Origin: Geodermatophilus pulveris
Lineage (GTDB): Bacteria > Actinomycetota > Actinomycetes > Mycobacteriales > Geodermatophilaceae
Direction of reading: 5' to 3'
Assembly: GCF_900188375.1 (NCBI RefSeq)
Contig: NZ_FZOO01000001.1
Span: 1-64,000, forward strand
DNA length: 64,000 nt
Position 1 is the stretch's first letter, and the number at the start of each line of letters is the position of its first letter. Made by a program: the position numbers and the translations under genes. A model generated the notes under the pieces. It was given only the letters and a program-made list of their open reading frames with translations, was not told the DNA's origin and did no database searches. Below are positions 42,050 through 49,617 of the stretch, piece after piece.

Positions 42050-42742
42050 GTGCGCGCACTGCTGGTGGTCCTGCTCCTCGTGGGCGGCCTGCTGCTGGTC
42101 GCCGACCGGGTCGGCGAGGAGGTCGCCGAGGACCAGGTGGCCCGGGTGATCGCCGAGCGGGGGGCCCTCGGCGGGGCACCGGACCTGGAGTTCGCGGGCT
42201 TCCCCTTCCTCACCCAGGCGGTCTCCGGCCGGTACGAGGAGCTGCGGGTGTCGCTGGACTCCGCCGACCTGGGTCAGCCCGCCGGCACCCGCGCCGACGT
42301 GTCGCTGCGCGGCGTCCGGGTGCCGCTGTCCGACGTGGTGTCCGGGTCGGTGCAGCAGGTACCCGTCGAGCGGGTCGACGGGACGGCGACCCTGGCCTAC
42401 GCGCTGCTCGGTGAGCAACTGGGCCCCGGTGCCACCGTGACCCCCGAGGGGGACGGGCTGCGGGTGGCGACCAGCGTGGACTTCGCCGGGCAGCGCGTGC
42501 CGCTCACCGCGACCGGCACGGTGGCGCTGGACGGCGGCGACCTGGTGGTCGACGTCGAGGACGCCACCACCGCGGGCGTGGACGCACCCGACGCCTTCGT
42601 CGAGCAGGTCAGCGACGCCCTCGACCTGCGGTACGGGATCCCGGCGCTGCCCTTCGGCCTGCAGGTCACCGGGGTCCGGACCGCCGAGGACGGCGTTCGG
42701 GTCACCGTCGAGGCGACCGACACGGTGCTCGGCGGCGTCTGA
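42050..42742 (+). CDS. DUF2993 (LmeA-like) secreted lipid-binding protein
   Basis: A 230-residue protein. An N-terminal signal or anchor helix (LLVVLLLVGGLLLVADRV) precedes the DUF2993 domain: EEVAEDQVARVIAERGAL, PDLEFAGFPFLTQAVSGRYE, then strands with VSLRGVRVPLSDVVSG. DUF2993 includes mycobacterial LmeA, a periplasmic lipid-binding protein required for lipomannan synthesis. It follows the membrane gene with an 11-base gap. A hairpin ends the transcript. Confidence 0.8.
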   Translation: MRALLVVLLLVGGLLLVADRVGEEVAEDQVARVIAERGALGGAPDLEFAGFPFLTQAVSGRYEELRVSLDSADLGQPAGTRADVSLRGVRVPLSDVVSGSVQQVPVERVDGTATLAYALLGEQLGPGATVTPEGDGLRVATSVDFAGQRVPLTATGTVALDGGDLVVDVEDATTAGVDAPDAFVEQVSDALDLRYGIPALPFGLQVTGVRTAEDGVRVTVEATDTVLGGV

Positions 42743-42746
42743 AGGA

Positions 42747-42802
42747 GGCCCCTCCTGCCCCCCGCCACCCGCGGGCTCGCGGCGGGACCCTGCAGGAGGG
42801 CC
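42747..42802 (+). terminator. Stem-loop terminator
   Basis: GGCCCCTCCTGC pairs with GCAGGAGGGCC (one bulge) across a loop of about 33 bases just after the DUF2993 stop. The rest of the 42743-43177 gap holds this hairpin, a leaderless promoter, a cysteine-rich leader ORF and a C-rich untranslated stretch. Confidence 0.5.
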
Positions 42803-42925
42803 GCCGGCGCAGGGCGGAACAGCCGGGCCCGCGGCCCGGTTGGCACCTGCCGTGGACCGGACCGAGGCGCGCCGCCCGGGCCGCGGCCTCCCCGCCTCCC
42901 GGGCGGGCGGTCCCCGGTGATCGGT

Positions 42926-42938
42926 TACCCTCGCGGCC
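42926..42938 (+). promoter_or_regulatory. -10 element TACCCT of the leaderless leader-peptide transcript
   Basis: TACCCT is followed by seven bases and then the GTG of the leader peptide. The transcript would start at or next to the GTG. The same TACCCT-N7 arrangement precedes the DUF2516 gene at 62001. Confidence 0.6.
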
Positions 42939-43013
42939 GTGGGCCCGCTGCTGACCTCCCGCCGCACGGTCGACCTGTGCCGCGTCCGCAGCTGCCTGTG
43001 TCCGGCTCCCTGA
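42939..43013 (+). CDS. Cysteine-rich leader peptide of the cysA2-sseC operon
   Basis: A 24-codon frame, GPLLTSRRTVDLCRVRSCLC then PAP after the GTG, with three Cys codons near its end (14, 19, 21). The SRRxVDLCRV pattern matches the short leader peptides found upstream of sulfur genes across actinobacteria. In mycobacteria, leaderless polycysteine ORFs upstream of sulfurtransferase operons act as cysteine-responsive attenuators. Here the peptide lies about 165 bp before the sulfurtransferase gene. Confidence 0.75.
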   Translation: MGPLLTSRRTVDLCRVRSCLCPAP

Positions 43014-43177
43014 GGCCGGCCCGCCCGTCCCACGCCCCGGCCACCGTCCGGGAGCCCCCGCCGCCTCCGTGCCGCCGGCCGCGCCACCCCGCACGCCGCG
43101 CCGCACCCCGGTGCGCCGCACCCCCTGACCCGCACGCGCACGACCACCACCCCCACCGACCACGGGAGGAACACCCC

Positions 43178-44011
43178 ATGAGCCGCAACGACGTGCTCGT
43201 CTCCGCCGACTGGGCGCAGGAGCACCTCGGCGCCCCCGGCACCGTCTTCGTCGAGGTCGACGAGGACACCAGCGCCTACGACAAGGGCCACCTCGAGGGC
43301 GCCGTCAAGCTGGACTGGAAGACCGACCTGCAGGACCCGCTGCGCCGCGACTTCGTCGACCGCGAGCAGTTCGAGCAGCTGATGAGCGCCAAGGGCATCG
43401 CCAACGACGACACCGTCGTCCTCTACGGCGGCAACAACAACTGGTTCGCCGCCTACGCGTACTGGTACTTCAAGCTCTACGGCCACGCCGCCGTCAAGCT
43501 GCTCGACGGCGGCCGCAAGAAGTGGGAGCTGGACAGCCGCCCGCTGTCCACCGACGTCGTCGAGCGGCCCGGGACGCAGTACCGCGCGGCCGAGCCCGAC
43601 ACCTCCATCCGCGCCTTCCGCGACGAGGTCGTCGCCGCGATCGGCCAGCAGAACCTGGTCGACGTCCGCTCGCCCGACGAGTTCGCCGGCAAGCTGGTCG
43701 CCCCCGCCCACCTGCCGCAGGAGGGCGCGCAGCGCCCCGGCCACATCCCCAGCGCGGTCAACGTCCCGTGGAGCAAGGCGGCCAACGAGGACGGCACCTT
43801 CAAGAGCGACGACGAGCTGCGCACGCTGTACGAGGACGCCGGCCTGGACACCGGCAAGGACACCATCGCCTACTGCCGGATCGGCGAGCGCTCCAGCCAC
43901 ACCTGGTTCGTGCTGCGCGAGCTGCTCGGCCACCCCAACGTGAAGAACTACGACGGCTCGTGGACCGAGTACGGCTCGCTGGTCGGCGTCCCGATCGAGA
44001 AGGGGGCCTGA
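43178..44011 (+). CDS. cysA2: Thiosulfate sulfurtransferase (rhodanese)
   Basis: A 277-residue protein of two rhodanese domains. The C-terminal domain carries the active-site loop AYCRIGERSSHTWF with Cys233. The N-terminal domain is inactive (LYGGNNNWFAAYAYWYF). Length and motif match mycobacterial CysA2/CysA3. It transfers sulfane sulfur from thiosulfate or a persulfide to acceptors. GGGAGGA precedes the ATG. Expression is probably set by the cysteine-rich leader peptide upstream. It is followed by sseC after two bases. Confidence 0.95.
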   Translation: MSRNDVLVSADWAQEHLGAPGTVFVEVDEDTSAYDKGHLEGAVKLDWKTDLQDPLRRDFVDREQFEQLMSAKGIANDDTVVLYGGNNNWFAAYAYWYFKLYGHAAVKLLDGGRKKWELDSRPLSTDVVERPGTQYRAAEPDTSIRAFRDEVVAAIGQQNLVDVRSPDEFAGKLVAPAHLPQEGAQRPGHIPSAVNVPWSKAANEDGTFKSDDELRTLYEDAGLDTGKDTIAYCRIGERSSHTWFVLRELLGHPNVKNYDGSWTEYGSLVGVPIEKGA

Positions 44012-44013
44012 CC

Positions 44014-44307
44014 GTGTGCGGCGCCCCGAAGCAGGGCGGCGCGCTCAAGGGCGTCGACCTGGACACCCAGACGGTGATCCAGGGGCAGGTCTGGCACGAC
44101 GGTGCCCCGGTCGCCGGGGCCTACGTGCGCCTGCTCGACGGCACCGACGAGTTCACCGCCGAGGTGGTCACCAGCCCGGAGGGCGAGTTCCGCTTCTTCG
44201 CCGCCCCGGGCACCTGGAAGATCCGTTCGCTGGCCCCGGTCGGCCGCGGTGAGCGGGTCCTCGGCGCCGACGTCGGCCTGAACGAGACGACCGTCGTCAT
44301 CCCCTGA
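44014..44307 (+). CDS. sseC: SseC family protein (DUF1416)
   Basis: A 97-residue protein: VCGAPKQGGALKGVDLDTQT, VIQGQVWHDGAPVAGAYVRL and TSPEGEFRFFAAPGTWKIRS form a small beta-sandwich of the DUF1416 type. It is always found next to cysA-type sulfurtransferases in actinobacteria; its function is unknown. The GTG starts two bases after the cysA2 stop. A hairpin follows. Confidence 0.92.
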   Translation: MCGAPKQGGALKGVDLDTQTVIQGQVWHDGAPVAGAYVRLLDGTDEFTAEVVTSPEGEFRFFAAPGTWKIRSLAPVGRGERVLGADVGLNETTVVIP

Positions 44308-44327
44308 GGCCCCGTCCTCACTCGGTG

Positions 44328-44363
44328 CAGCGCCCGCCCTCGCAGCCGCCGGGGCGGGCGCTG
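44328..44363. terminator. Bidirectional stem-loop terminator
   Basis: A perfect 12-bp stem, CAGCGCCCGCCC with GGGCGGGCGCTG, lies between the convergent sseC and TetR genes. Confidence 0.7.
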
Positions 44364-44388
44364 TCGCGTCCGCACCCCGGACCGCAGG

Positions 44389-45072
44389 TCAGAGCCCGAC
44401 GAGCGTGGCCAGCTCGCCCATCGCCCGGTCGAACCAGCGGTCGGTGGCCTGCACCGAGCCGACGAACTGGCCGAACAGCTCGAAGCTGACCGCCCCGAAG
44501 ACCGAGCTCCAGGCCAGCAGGGCGCGCACCCGGACGGCGTCGTCCAGGGCAGGGTGCTCCCCGCCGAGGACCTCCGCCGTGGCGTCGCTGACCAGCTCGG
44601 GGTCCCGCCGGCCCCCCGCCGCCGCCGGGAGCACGCCGCTGCGGGCAGCGTCACCCAGGATGCGGCCGAGCACGACGCCGACCCGCGCGGCGGCGGGCAC
44701 CGTGTCCCGCGGGGCCGCGTAGCCGGGCACCGGTGAGCCGTACAGCAGCGCGTACTCGTGCGGGTGCGCCAGGGCCCAGGCGCGGACCGCGCGGCAGACG
44801 GCCACCCAGCGCTCCCGCGGCGGGGCGGCGGGGTCGTCGGCGTCCTCCGCGGCGGCGCCCACGGCGTCGTACCCGTCGATGATCAGGCGGGTGAGCAGCT
44901 CGTCGCGGCTGGCGAAGTAGCGGTAGACGGCGGAGGAGGCCAGGCCCACCTCCCGCGCGACGGCGCGCAGCGACAGCCCCGCCGCGCCCACCTCGGCCAG
45001 CTGCCGGCGCGCCGCCGCGGTGATCTCCGCGGTCAGCTCGGCGCGGACGCGGTCGCGGACGGTGGTCGGCAC
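44389..45072 (-). CDS. TetR family regulator, divergent from an epimerase
   Basis: A 227-residue protein. The HTH is at residues about 10-55: VRAELTAEITAAARRQLAEV, LSLRAVAREVGLASSAVYRY, FASRDELLTRLI. The C-terminal half resembles the TetR/WHG domain (CRAVRAWALAHPHEYALLYG). The GTG at 45072 is chosen because the HTH needs about this N-terminus; the ribosome-binding site is weak. Two strong palindromes lie between it and the divergent epimerase gene, so it almost certainly represses that gene. Confidence 0.87.
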   Translation of the reverse strand: MPTTVRDRVRAELTAEITAAARRQLAEVGAAGLSLRAVAREVGLASSAVYRYFASRDELLTRLIIDGYDAVGAAAEDADDPAAPPRERWVAVCRAVRAWALAHPHEYALLYGSPVPGYAAPRDTVPAAARVGVVLGRILGDAARSGVLPAAAGGRRDPELVSDATAEVLGGEHPALDDAVRVRALLAWSSVFGAVSFELFGQFVGSVQATDRWFDRAMGELATLVGL

Positions 45073-45111
45073 CTGCCCGATGGTGCCCGACGTGAGCGGT
45101 GCACACAAGAG

Positions 45112-45180
45112 AGAGCACTGCTCTTGACACCACCGACTTCCCCTGCGAGCGTCGTTCACCACCGAGAGCACTGCTCTCGG
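45112..45180. promoter_or_regulatory. Paired AGAGCA-C-TGCTCT operators flanking a promoter
   Basis: AGAGCACTGCTCT occurs at 45112-45124 and again inside a perfect 19-bp palindrome, CCGAGAGCA-C-TGCTCTCGG, at 45162-45180. Between them lies a plus-strand TTGACA (45124-45129) with GAGCGT 17 bp later. The first site touches the -35 and the second sits just after the expected start point, the classic layout of a repressed TetR-type promoter. Confidence 0.75.
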
Positions 45181-45200
45181 CCCGACGTCCAGGAGGAGAC

Positions 45201-46130
45201 ATGGCACTGCACGTGATCGTCGGCAAGGGCCCGGTCGGGACGGCGACCGCCGACCTGCTCGCGCACCGGGGGCACCACGTGCGGGTGCTGTCGCGCAGCG
45301 GCGGGACGTCGACCGACGCGGTCGAGCACCGGCAGGTGGACGCCGCCGACGCGGACGCCCTGGCCGCCGCGGCCGGTGGCGCCGACGTCGTCTACAACGC
45401 GGTCAACCCGCCCTACCACCGCTGGGCGACCGACTGGCCGCCGGTCGCCGCCGCGCTGCTCACCGCCGCCGAGCGGACCGGTGCGGTGCTGGTCACCATG
45501 GGCAACCTGTACGGCTACGGGGCGCCGGCCGGCCCGATGGGCCCGGAGACGCCGCTGGCCGCGACCGACGTCAAGGGGCGGGTCCGCGCCGCGATGTGGC
45601 GCGACGCGCTGGCCGCCCACGAGGCCGGCCGGGTGCGGGTGACCGAGGCCCGGGCCGCGGACTTCGTCGGCCCCCAGGTGCCGGCCGCGCAGTCGCACCT
45701 GGTCCGCCAGCTGGACACGCTGCACCGCGGCCGGCGGGCGTGGGTGGTGGGCGACCCGGACGTCCCCCGCAGCTGGGCCTACCTGCCCGACGTCGCGGCC
45801 ACGCTGGTCACCCTGGGGGCCGACGAGCGCGCCCTCGGCCGCGCCTGGCACGTGCCCAGCGCACCCCCGCGCTCCCAGCGCCGGGCCCTCACCGACCTCG
45901 CCGCGGCCCTCGGCGCGCCCCCGCCGCGGGTCCGCGGCATCCCGTGGCCGGTGCTGCGCGGGCTCGGGCTCGCCGCCCCGCGGATGCGCGAGATCGTCGA
46001 CGTCCGGCACCAGTTCGACCGGCCCTACGTCACCGACGCGTCGGCCACGACGGCCATCTTCGGGCTGCGCGCCACCCCCTGGGACGAGGTGGTGGCCGCC
46101 ACCGCGCGGGCGGTGCCGGCGGCCGCCTGA
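45201..46130 (+). CDS. NAD-dependent epimerase/dehydratase-like protein
   Basis: A 309-residue extended-SDR protein. The Rossmann motif is IVGKGPVGTATADLLAHRGH, and VYNAVNPPYHRWATDWP and MGNLYGYGAPAGP supply the catalytic region. The YxxxK pair is not intact: the usual Tyr/Lys is replaced in the TDVKGRVRAAMWRD region, so it may be an atypical SDR that reduces or binds without epimerisation. AGGAGG precedes the ATG. It is regulated by the divergent TetR protein through paired palindromes. Confidence 0.82.
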   Translation: MALHVIVGKGPVGTATADLLAHRGHHVRVLSRSGGTSTDAVEHRQVDAADADALAAAAGGADVVYNAVNPPYHRWATDWPPVAAALLTAAERTGAVLVTMGNLYGYGAPAGPMGPETPLAATDVKGRVRAAMWRDALAAHEAGRVRVTEARAADFVGPQVPAAQSHLVRQLDTLHRGRRAWVVGDPDVPRSWAYLPDVAATLVTLGADERALGRAWHVPSAPPRSQRRALTDLAAALGAPPPRVRGIPWPVLRGLGLAAPRMREIVDVRHQFDRPYVTDASATTAIFGLRATPWDEVVAATARAVPAAA

Positions 46131-46312
46131 GGGAGGACCTCGCTCCCCGGCGGGACCTGGGGCACGCGCGGCCGGCCTCGGCCCTGCCTCGTCACCGGGG
46201 CCGGGCGCCGGGGTGGGAGCTGCCGGCGTTCCCGGGCCTCGTCGGCGAGCTGTCGCGCGGCGACGACCGTGGCGGGCTCCTCGTCGGCCGGGGCGGGCCG
46301 GGTGTCGGTCAC
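46025..46312 (-). CDS. Possible small ORF coupled to the ABC permease gene
   Basis: This 95-codon frame starts with a GTG overlapping the permease stop (GTGA), the same coupling used elsewhere in this operon. It begins VTDTRPAPADEEPATVVAAR and keeps high third-position GC. Its last third runs antisense into the epimerase gene. It has no recognisable domain. It may be a genuine small protein or a chance open frame. Confidence 0.25.
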   Translation of the reverse strand: MTDTRPAPADEEPATVVAARQLADEARERRQLPPRRPAPVTRQGRGRPRVPQVPPGSEVLPQAAAGTARAVAATTSSQGVARSPKMAVVADASVT

Positions 46313-47646
46313 GCGACCCGGAGCGAGGACGGGTCGGCGGCGAGCCTCGTCCTCGGCCGCAGCGCCCGGACCACCCCGCGGCAGGCCGCCCACACCAGCA
46401 GCACCGCCACTCCCAGCACCCCGAGGGTGGCCAGGACGAGCGGGCCGGGCCCTTCCAGCGATGCTGGGTAGACGGCGGTGCCCAGCAGCACACCGGCGGC
46501 CACCGGCGTCACGGTGACCACCTGGAGGCGGCGCCGTTGCACCTGCTCGAGCACGGCCGGGGGCGCTCCGAGCGCGGCGGTCGAGGCCAGCGCTCGACGC
46601 GTGGTCGCCAGGTCGTCGGCCGCGGCGAGGGTCATCGCCGCGATCGCCACGAGCACGGCGAGCACCGCGGCGGTGGCGGCGAGGGCCACGCCCGGGACGT
46701 AGACGGTGGCGTCCCCGTACGCGTCGCCCAGCAGGGCGGTGGCGAACTGCGTCGCGATGCCCAGCGCGATCCCGGCGACGAACACCGAGCCCGCGGTCCG
46801 TCCGCCCGCCCCGCTCAGCCCGCGCAACCCGGCAGCGGTCAGGACGTCCACCGCCCGGCCGCTGCGCGCCAGCCGCCAGGCCCGCCAGCGGACCCACGCG
46901 GAGCCGGCGGTCAGCACGGCGACCAGGAAGAGGAGCAGTCCACCCCCGAGCAGGGCGACCGAGGTGGCGCGTCCGACCTCCCGGGTCTGCAGCGCGGCCG
47001 CGATCGCGACGACCGCGAGCACCAGCCCGGCCAGCCGCCACCACAGGCGGACGCGGCGCCGGCGCCGCGCGCGGGTCGACAGCGCACCGGCAGCGGCCGC
47101 GACCAGCCCGGCGAGCACCGCGACGACCGGCCAGCTCACCACGTCGCGCGGATCCAGGGGAGGCAGCAGCCGGGCGGACGGCGGGACGGCCGCACCCAGC
47201 ACGAGCCACAGCGCGACGTAGAGCGGACCGGCGAGCAGTCCGCCGACGAGCCCCAGGACGCCGGCATCCGCCGCGGCGAGCCGGCGCAGGTCGGCCGGCG
47301 TGGCGCCGACCAGGCGCAGGGCGTGCAGCACCGTCGTCCGTCGCGCGCTGCCGGTCGTGAGGGCCTGCCAGGCCAGCGCCAGGGCCGGCACCACGAGCAA
47401 CCCCAGCCCGGTGAGCACGCCGGGTTGCAGCCCGGCCTCGGTCACCAGTGGCGAGAGACGGAGGTCCGGGGCCACGGGGCGCGCGTCGGGCCCCGTGGCC
47501 CACGACACCGTGGGGACGCGCAGGACGGCGAGCCCGGCGAGGGTCAGTGCGCCCGCGACGGCGGTGCCGGCGGCGACCAGCCGGCCGCGCGTGCGCGAGG
47601 CGGCCGACCGCGGCCGGGCGAGCAGCCAGACGGTCGCCGTCCTCAC
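46309..47646 (-). CDS. FtsX-like ABC transporter permease
   Basis: A 445-residue membrane protein with ten or so helices in two halves. GLGLLVVPALALAWQALTTG and the later VFVAGIALGIATQFATALLG carry the FtsX-like pattern, and HALRLVGATPADLRRLAAAD is the coupling-helix motif (RxxGAT). The GTG overlaps the ATPase stop (GTGA). With the ATPase it would form a MacB-type exporter under PadR control. The substrate is unknown. Confidence 0.82.
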   Translation of the reverse strand: MRTATVWLLARPRSAASRTRGRLVAAGTAVAGALTLAGLAVLRVPTVSWATGPDARPVAPDLRLSPLVTEAGLQPGVLTGLGLLVVPALALAWQALTTGSARRTTVLHALRLVGATPADLRRLAAADAGVLGLVGGLLAGPLYVALWLVLGAAVPPSARLLPPLDPRDVVSWPVVAVLAGLVAAAAGALSTRARRRRRVRLWWRLAGLVLAVVAIAAALQTREVGRATSVALLGGGLLLFLVAVLTAGSAWVRWRAWRLARSGRAVDVLTAAGLRGLSGAGGRTAGSVFVAGIALGIATQFATALLGDAYGDATVYVPGVALAATAAVLAVLVAIAAMTLAAADDLATTRRALASTAALGAPPAVLEQVQRRRLQVVTVTPVAAGVLLGTAVYPASLEGPGPLVLATLGVLGVAVLLVWAACRGVVRALRPRTRLAADPSSLRVA

Positions 47647-48317
47647 GAGAGCGCCACCTCGTGCACGACGGACCCCGCGCGCAGCCGGACCTCGCGATCG
47701 GCCCGCGCGGCGACCGCGTTGTCGTGGCTGACCAGCACGACGGAGCCGCCGGCCGCCGTCGTGCTGGTGACCAGGAGGTCCAGCAGCTGCCGGCCGGTCG
47801 CGGTGTCCAGGCTCGCGGTGGGCTCGTCGGCGAGCACGAGGAGCGGGCCGGTCACCAGCGCCCGGGCGGCGGCGGCCAGCTGCGCCTGCCCGCCGGACAG
47901 CTCGCTGGGCAGCGTCGTGGGCGGCACGTCCAGGCCGACCCGGTCGAGCCACCCGGCGGCGGCGGCCCGGGCCTCGCGGGGCGCGTGACCCTCCAGCAGC
48001 AGGGGGAGCGCGACGTTGTCCAGCACCGGGAGGTCGGGCACGAGCTGACCGAACTGCAGGACGATGCCCACCGAGCGCCGGCGGATCCTCGCCCGTGCCG
48101 CCTCGTCGGCGCCGGCGAGGTCGGTGCCGGTCAGCACGACCCGGCCGCTCTGCGCGCGCAGCACCCCGGCGGCGAGCAGGAGCAGGGTGGACTTCCCGCA
48201 CCCGCTGGGGCCGGTCACCGCGACGACCTCGCCGGGCGCGACGGTCAGCGAGACGTCCCGCAGCGCCTGGGTCCGCCCGTAGGCGTGGCTGACCCCGGAC
48301 AGCTCGACCGTGCTCAT
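47643..48317 (-). CDS. ABC transporter ATP-binding protein, MacB/LolD-like
   Basis: A 224-residue ATPase. Walker A is GPSGCGKST, the Q-loop is VLQFGQLVPDLPVLDNVALP, and Walker B is LLVLADEPTASLD with the H-loop VLVSHD. The signature reads LSGGQAQLAAAARAL rather than LSGGQ-QRVAIARAL. The ATG overlaps the PadR stop (ATGA). It works with the FtsX-like permease downstream. Confidence 0.92.
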   Translation of the reverse strand: MSTVELSGVSHAYGRTQALRDVSLTVAPGEVVAVTGPSGCGKSTLLLLAAGVLRAQSGRVVLTGTDLAGADEAARARIRRRSVGIVLQFGQLVPDLPVLDNVALPLLLEGHAPREARAAAAGWLDRVGLDVPPTTLPSELSGGQAQLAAAARALVTGPLLVLADEPTASLDTATGRQLLDLLVTSTTAAGGSVVLVSHDNAVAARADREVRLRAGSVVHEVALS

Positions 48318-48865
48318 GGGTTGTTCCTCTCGGTGGCGGTGCGGAGGGGCTGCTGCTGGCCGGACGACGGCAGCAGCTCGGTGGCCAGCTCGAGCCAGCG
48401 CAGGTCGGCGTCGAGGTGGGCGATGACGTGTTCCCGGACGAGCTGCTCGGCAGCACCCGCACCCGGCGGGTTCCGCTGCAGCTCACGCATGCGGCGCAGG
48501 TGGCTGGCCCGCTGGCGGCTGACGAAGCCCCGGACGTCGATGCCCGTGTGCAGCGCGGCGATGGTCTTGCGCACGATCTCGTCGGCGCCGGACCCGGCGG
48601 CGGCAGCCGGCTCGGCCAGCCACGCCCGCAGGCGCCGCTCACCCTCCTCGGTCAGCGCGTAGACCGTCCGCTCGGGACCGCCGTCGGTGCGGGTCTCCAC
48701 CACCTGGGCCAGGCCGTCGCGCTGCAGCCGGGCCAGCGTCGCGTACACCTGGCCGAACGCCAGCGGACGGCTGTCGGGGAACCACGCGTCGTGCTCGTGC
48801 TTGATGTCGTAGCCGTGTCTCGGCGCACCGGCGAGCAGCGCCAGGTGGAGCTCGGTCATCGACAC
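48314..48865 (-). CDS. PadR family repressor of the ABC operon
   Basis: A 183-residue protein. The PadR winged helix is LHLALLAGAPRHGYDIKHEH, PLAFGQVYATLARLQRDGLA and RTVYALTEEGERRLRAWLAE, followed by a helical C-terminal dimerisation domain (PadR_C). It leads the operon with the ABC ATPase and permease and probably represses it until an exported drug or peptide binds. A TGTCTAC-N7-GTACACA inverted repeat lies just upstream. Confidence 0.88.
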   Translation of the reverse strand: MSMTELHLALLAGAPRHGYDIKHEHDAWFPDSRPLAFGQVYATLARLQRDGLAQVVETRTDGGPERTVYALTEEGERRLRAWLAEPAAAAGSGADEIVRKTIAALHTGIDVRGFVSRQRASHLRRMRELQRNPPGAGAAEQLVREHVIAHLDADLRWLELATELLPSSGQQQPLRTATERNNP

Positions 48866-48871
48866 GGGAGC

Positions 48872-48892
48872 TGTCTACACCATGAGTACACA
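48872..48892. promoter_or_regulatory. Inverted repeat TGTCTAC-N7-GTACACA, PadR operator candidate
   Basis: Seven-base arms with one mismatch flank a 7-bp centre, about seven bases before the PadR start. PadR sites typically have ATGT-like arms separated by about eight bases, so this fits autorepression. Confidence 0.5.
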
Positions 48893-48958
48893 TGAAGTGA
48901 ATAGTCGGCGGCGCGACCCGCCGGACAGGGCCGTTCCCGCACCTCGTGTGGCGGTGCC

Positions 48959-48970
48959 TACGGTGGGGGC
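48959..48970 (+). promoter_or_regulatory. -10 element TACGGT, leaderless spacing
   Basis: TACGGT is followed by six G-rich bases and the ATG of a 34-codon ORF; there is no separate ribosome-binding site. Confidence 0.4.
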
Positions 48971-49075
48971 ATGGTCTCCGCCTGGGTCCTCGTCGTCCTG
49001 ACCTCGCTCGGGGCGCTCGGCTGCGGGTACGGCGCCGTCCGGCTCGCGCGCCGTCCGCGGGACACCCGCCGGTGA
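48971..49075 (+). CDS. 34-residue single-span membrane peptide
   Basis: A short frame: MVSAWVLVVLTSLGALGCGY then GAVRLARRPRDTRR, that is one hydrophobic helix and a positively charged tail. Its TGA overlaps the GTG of the nitrobindin-like gene (GTGA). A TACGGT -10 six bases upstream suggests a leaderless transcript beginning at this ORF. It may be a small membrane protein or a device to couple translation of the next gene. Confidence 0.45.
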   Translation: MVSAWVLVVLTSLGALGCGYGAVRLARRPRDTRR

Positions 49076-49617
49076 CCGGCGACACCGAGCTGCCGGTCCC
49101 CGACACCGTCGACGTCCGCTCCGGCCCGGAGGTCTCCGAGGAGTTGCTCGCCGTCCTCCCGCTGCTCGGCGAGTGGCACGGTGAGGGCGTCATGACCAGC
49201 GCGGTCGCCGGGTCCGCCGGAGACGTCCGCTTCGGGCAGTGGACCCGCTTCAGCCACGACGGCCGCGGCTTCCTGGCCTACGAGTCGCGCACCTGGCGGC
49301 TCACCGAGGACGGCCGGCCGGCCGGGCCCGCGGTCCGGGAGAGCGGATTCTGGCGGCCCCGTGGCGGGGACGACGTCGAGCTGCTGGTGACCAGCCCCGA
49401 CGGGCTCGTCGAGCTCTACGTCGGCCGGGCCCGGACGACGACCAGCTGGGAGCTGACCAGCGACGTCCTCGCCCGCACGCCGGACGCCCCGGAGGTGTCC
49501 CGCGCCGTGCGGCTCTACGGCATCGTCGAGGGTGCGCTCATGTACGCCATCGACCGCGCCGACGCCGACGGGCCGCTGCGGCCCACGATGTCCGCCCGCC
49601 TGGAGAGGATCCGATGA
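49072..49617 (+). CDS. Nitrobindin/FABP-like beta-barrel protein, heme His not conserved
   Basis: A 181-residue beta-barrel. LPLLGEWHGEG holds the GxWxGxG motif, followed by FGQWTRFSHDGRGFLAYESR, RESGFWRPRGGDDVELLVTS and EGALMYAIDRADADG. The last strand reads LRPTMSARLERI where relatives have PHLSARL, so the His that ligates heme in nitrobindins is Thr/Met. It may bind a fatty acid or another ligand instead. The start is the GTG overlapping the small upstream ORF. Confidence 0.75.
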   Translation: MTGDTELPVPDTVDVRSGPEVSEELLAVLPLLGEWHGEGVMTSAVAGSAGDVRFGQWTRFSHDGRGFLAYESRTWRLTEDGRPAGPAVRESGFWRPRGGDDVELLVTSPDGLVELYVGRARTTTSWELTSDVLARTPDAPEVSRAVRLYGIVEGALMYAIDRADADGPLRPTMSARLERIR

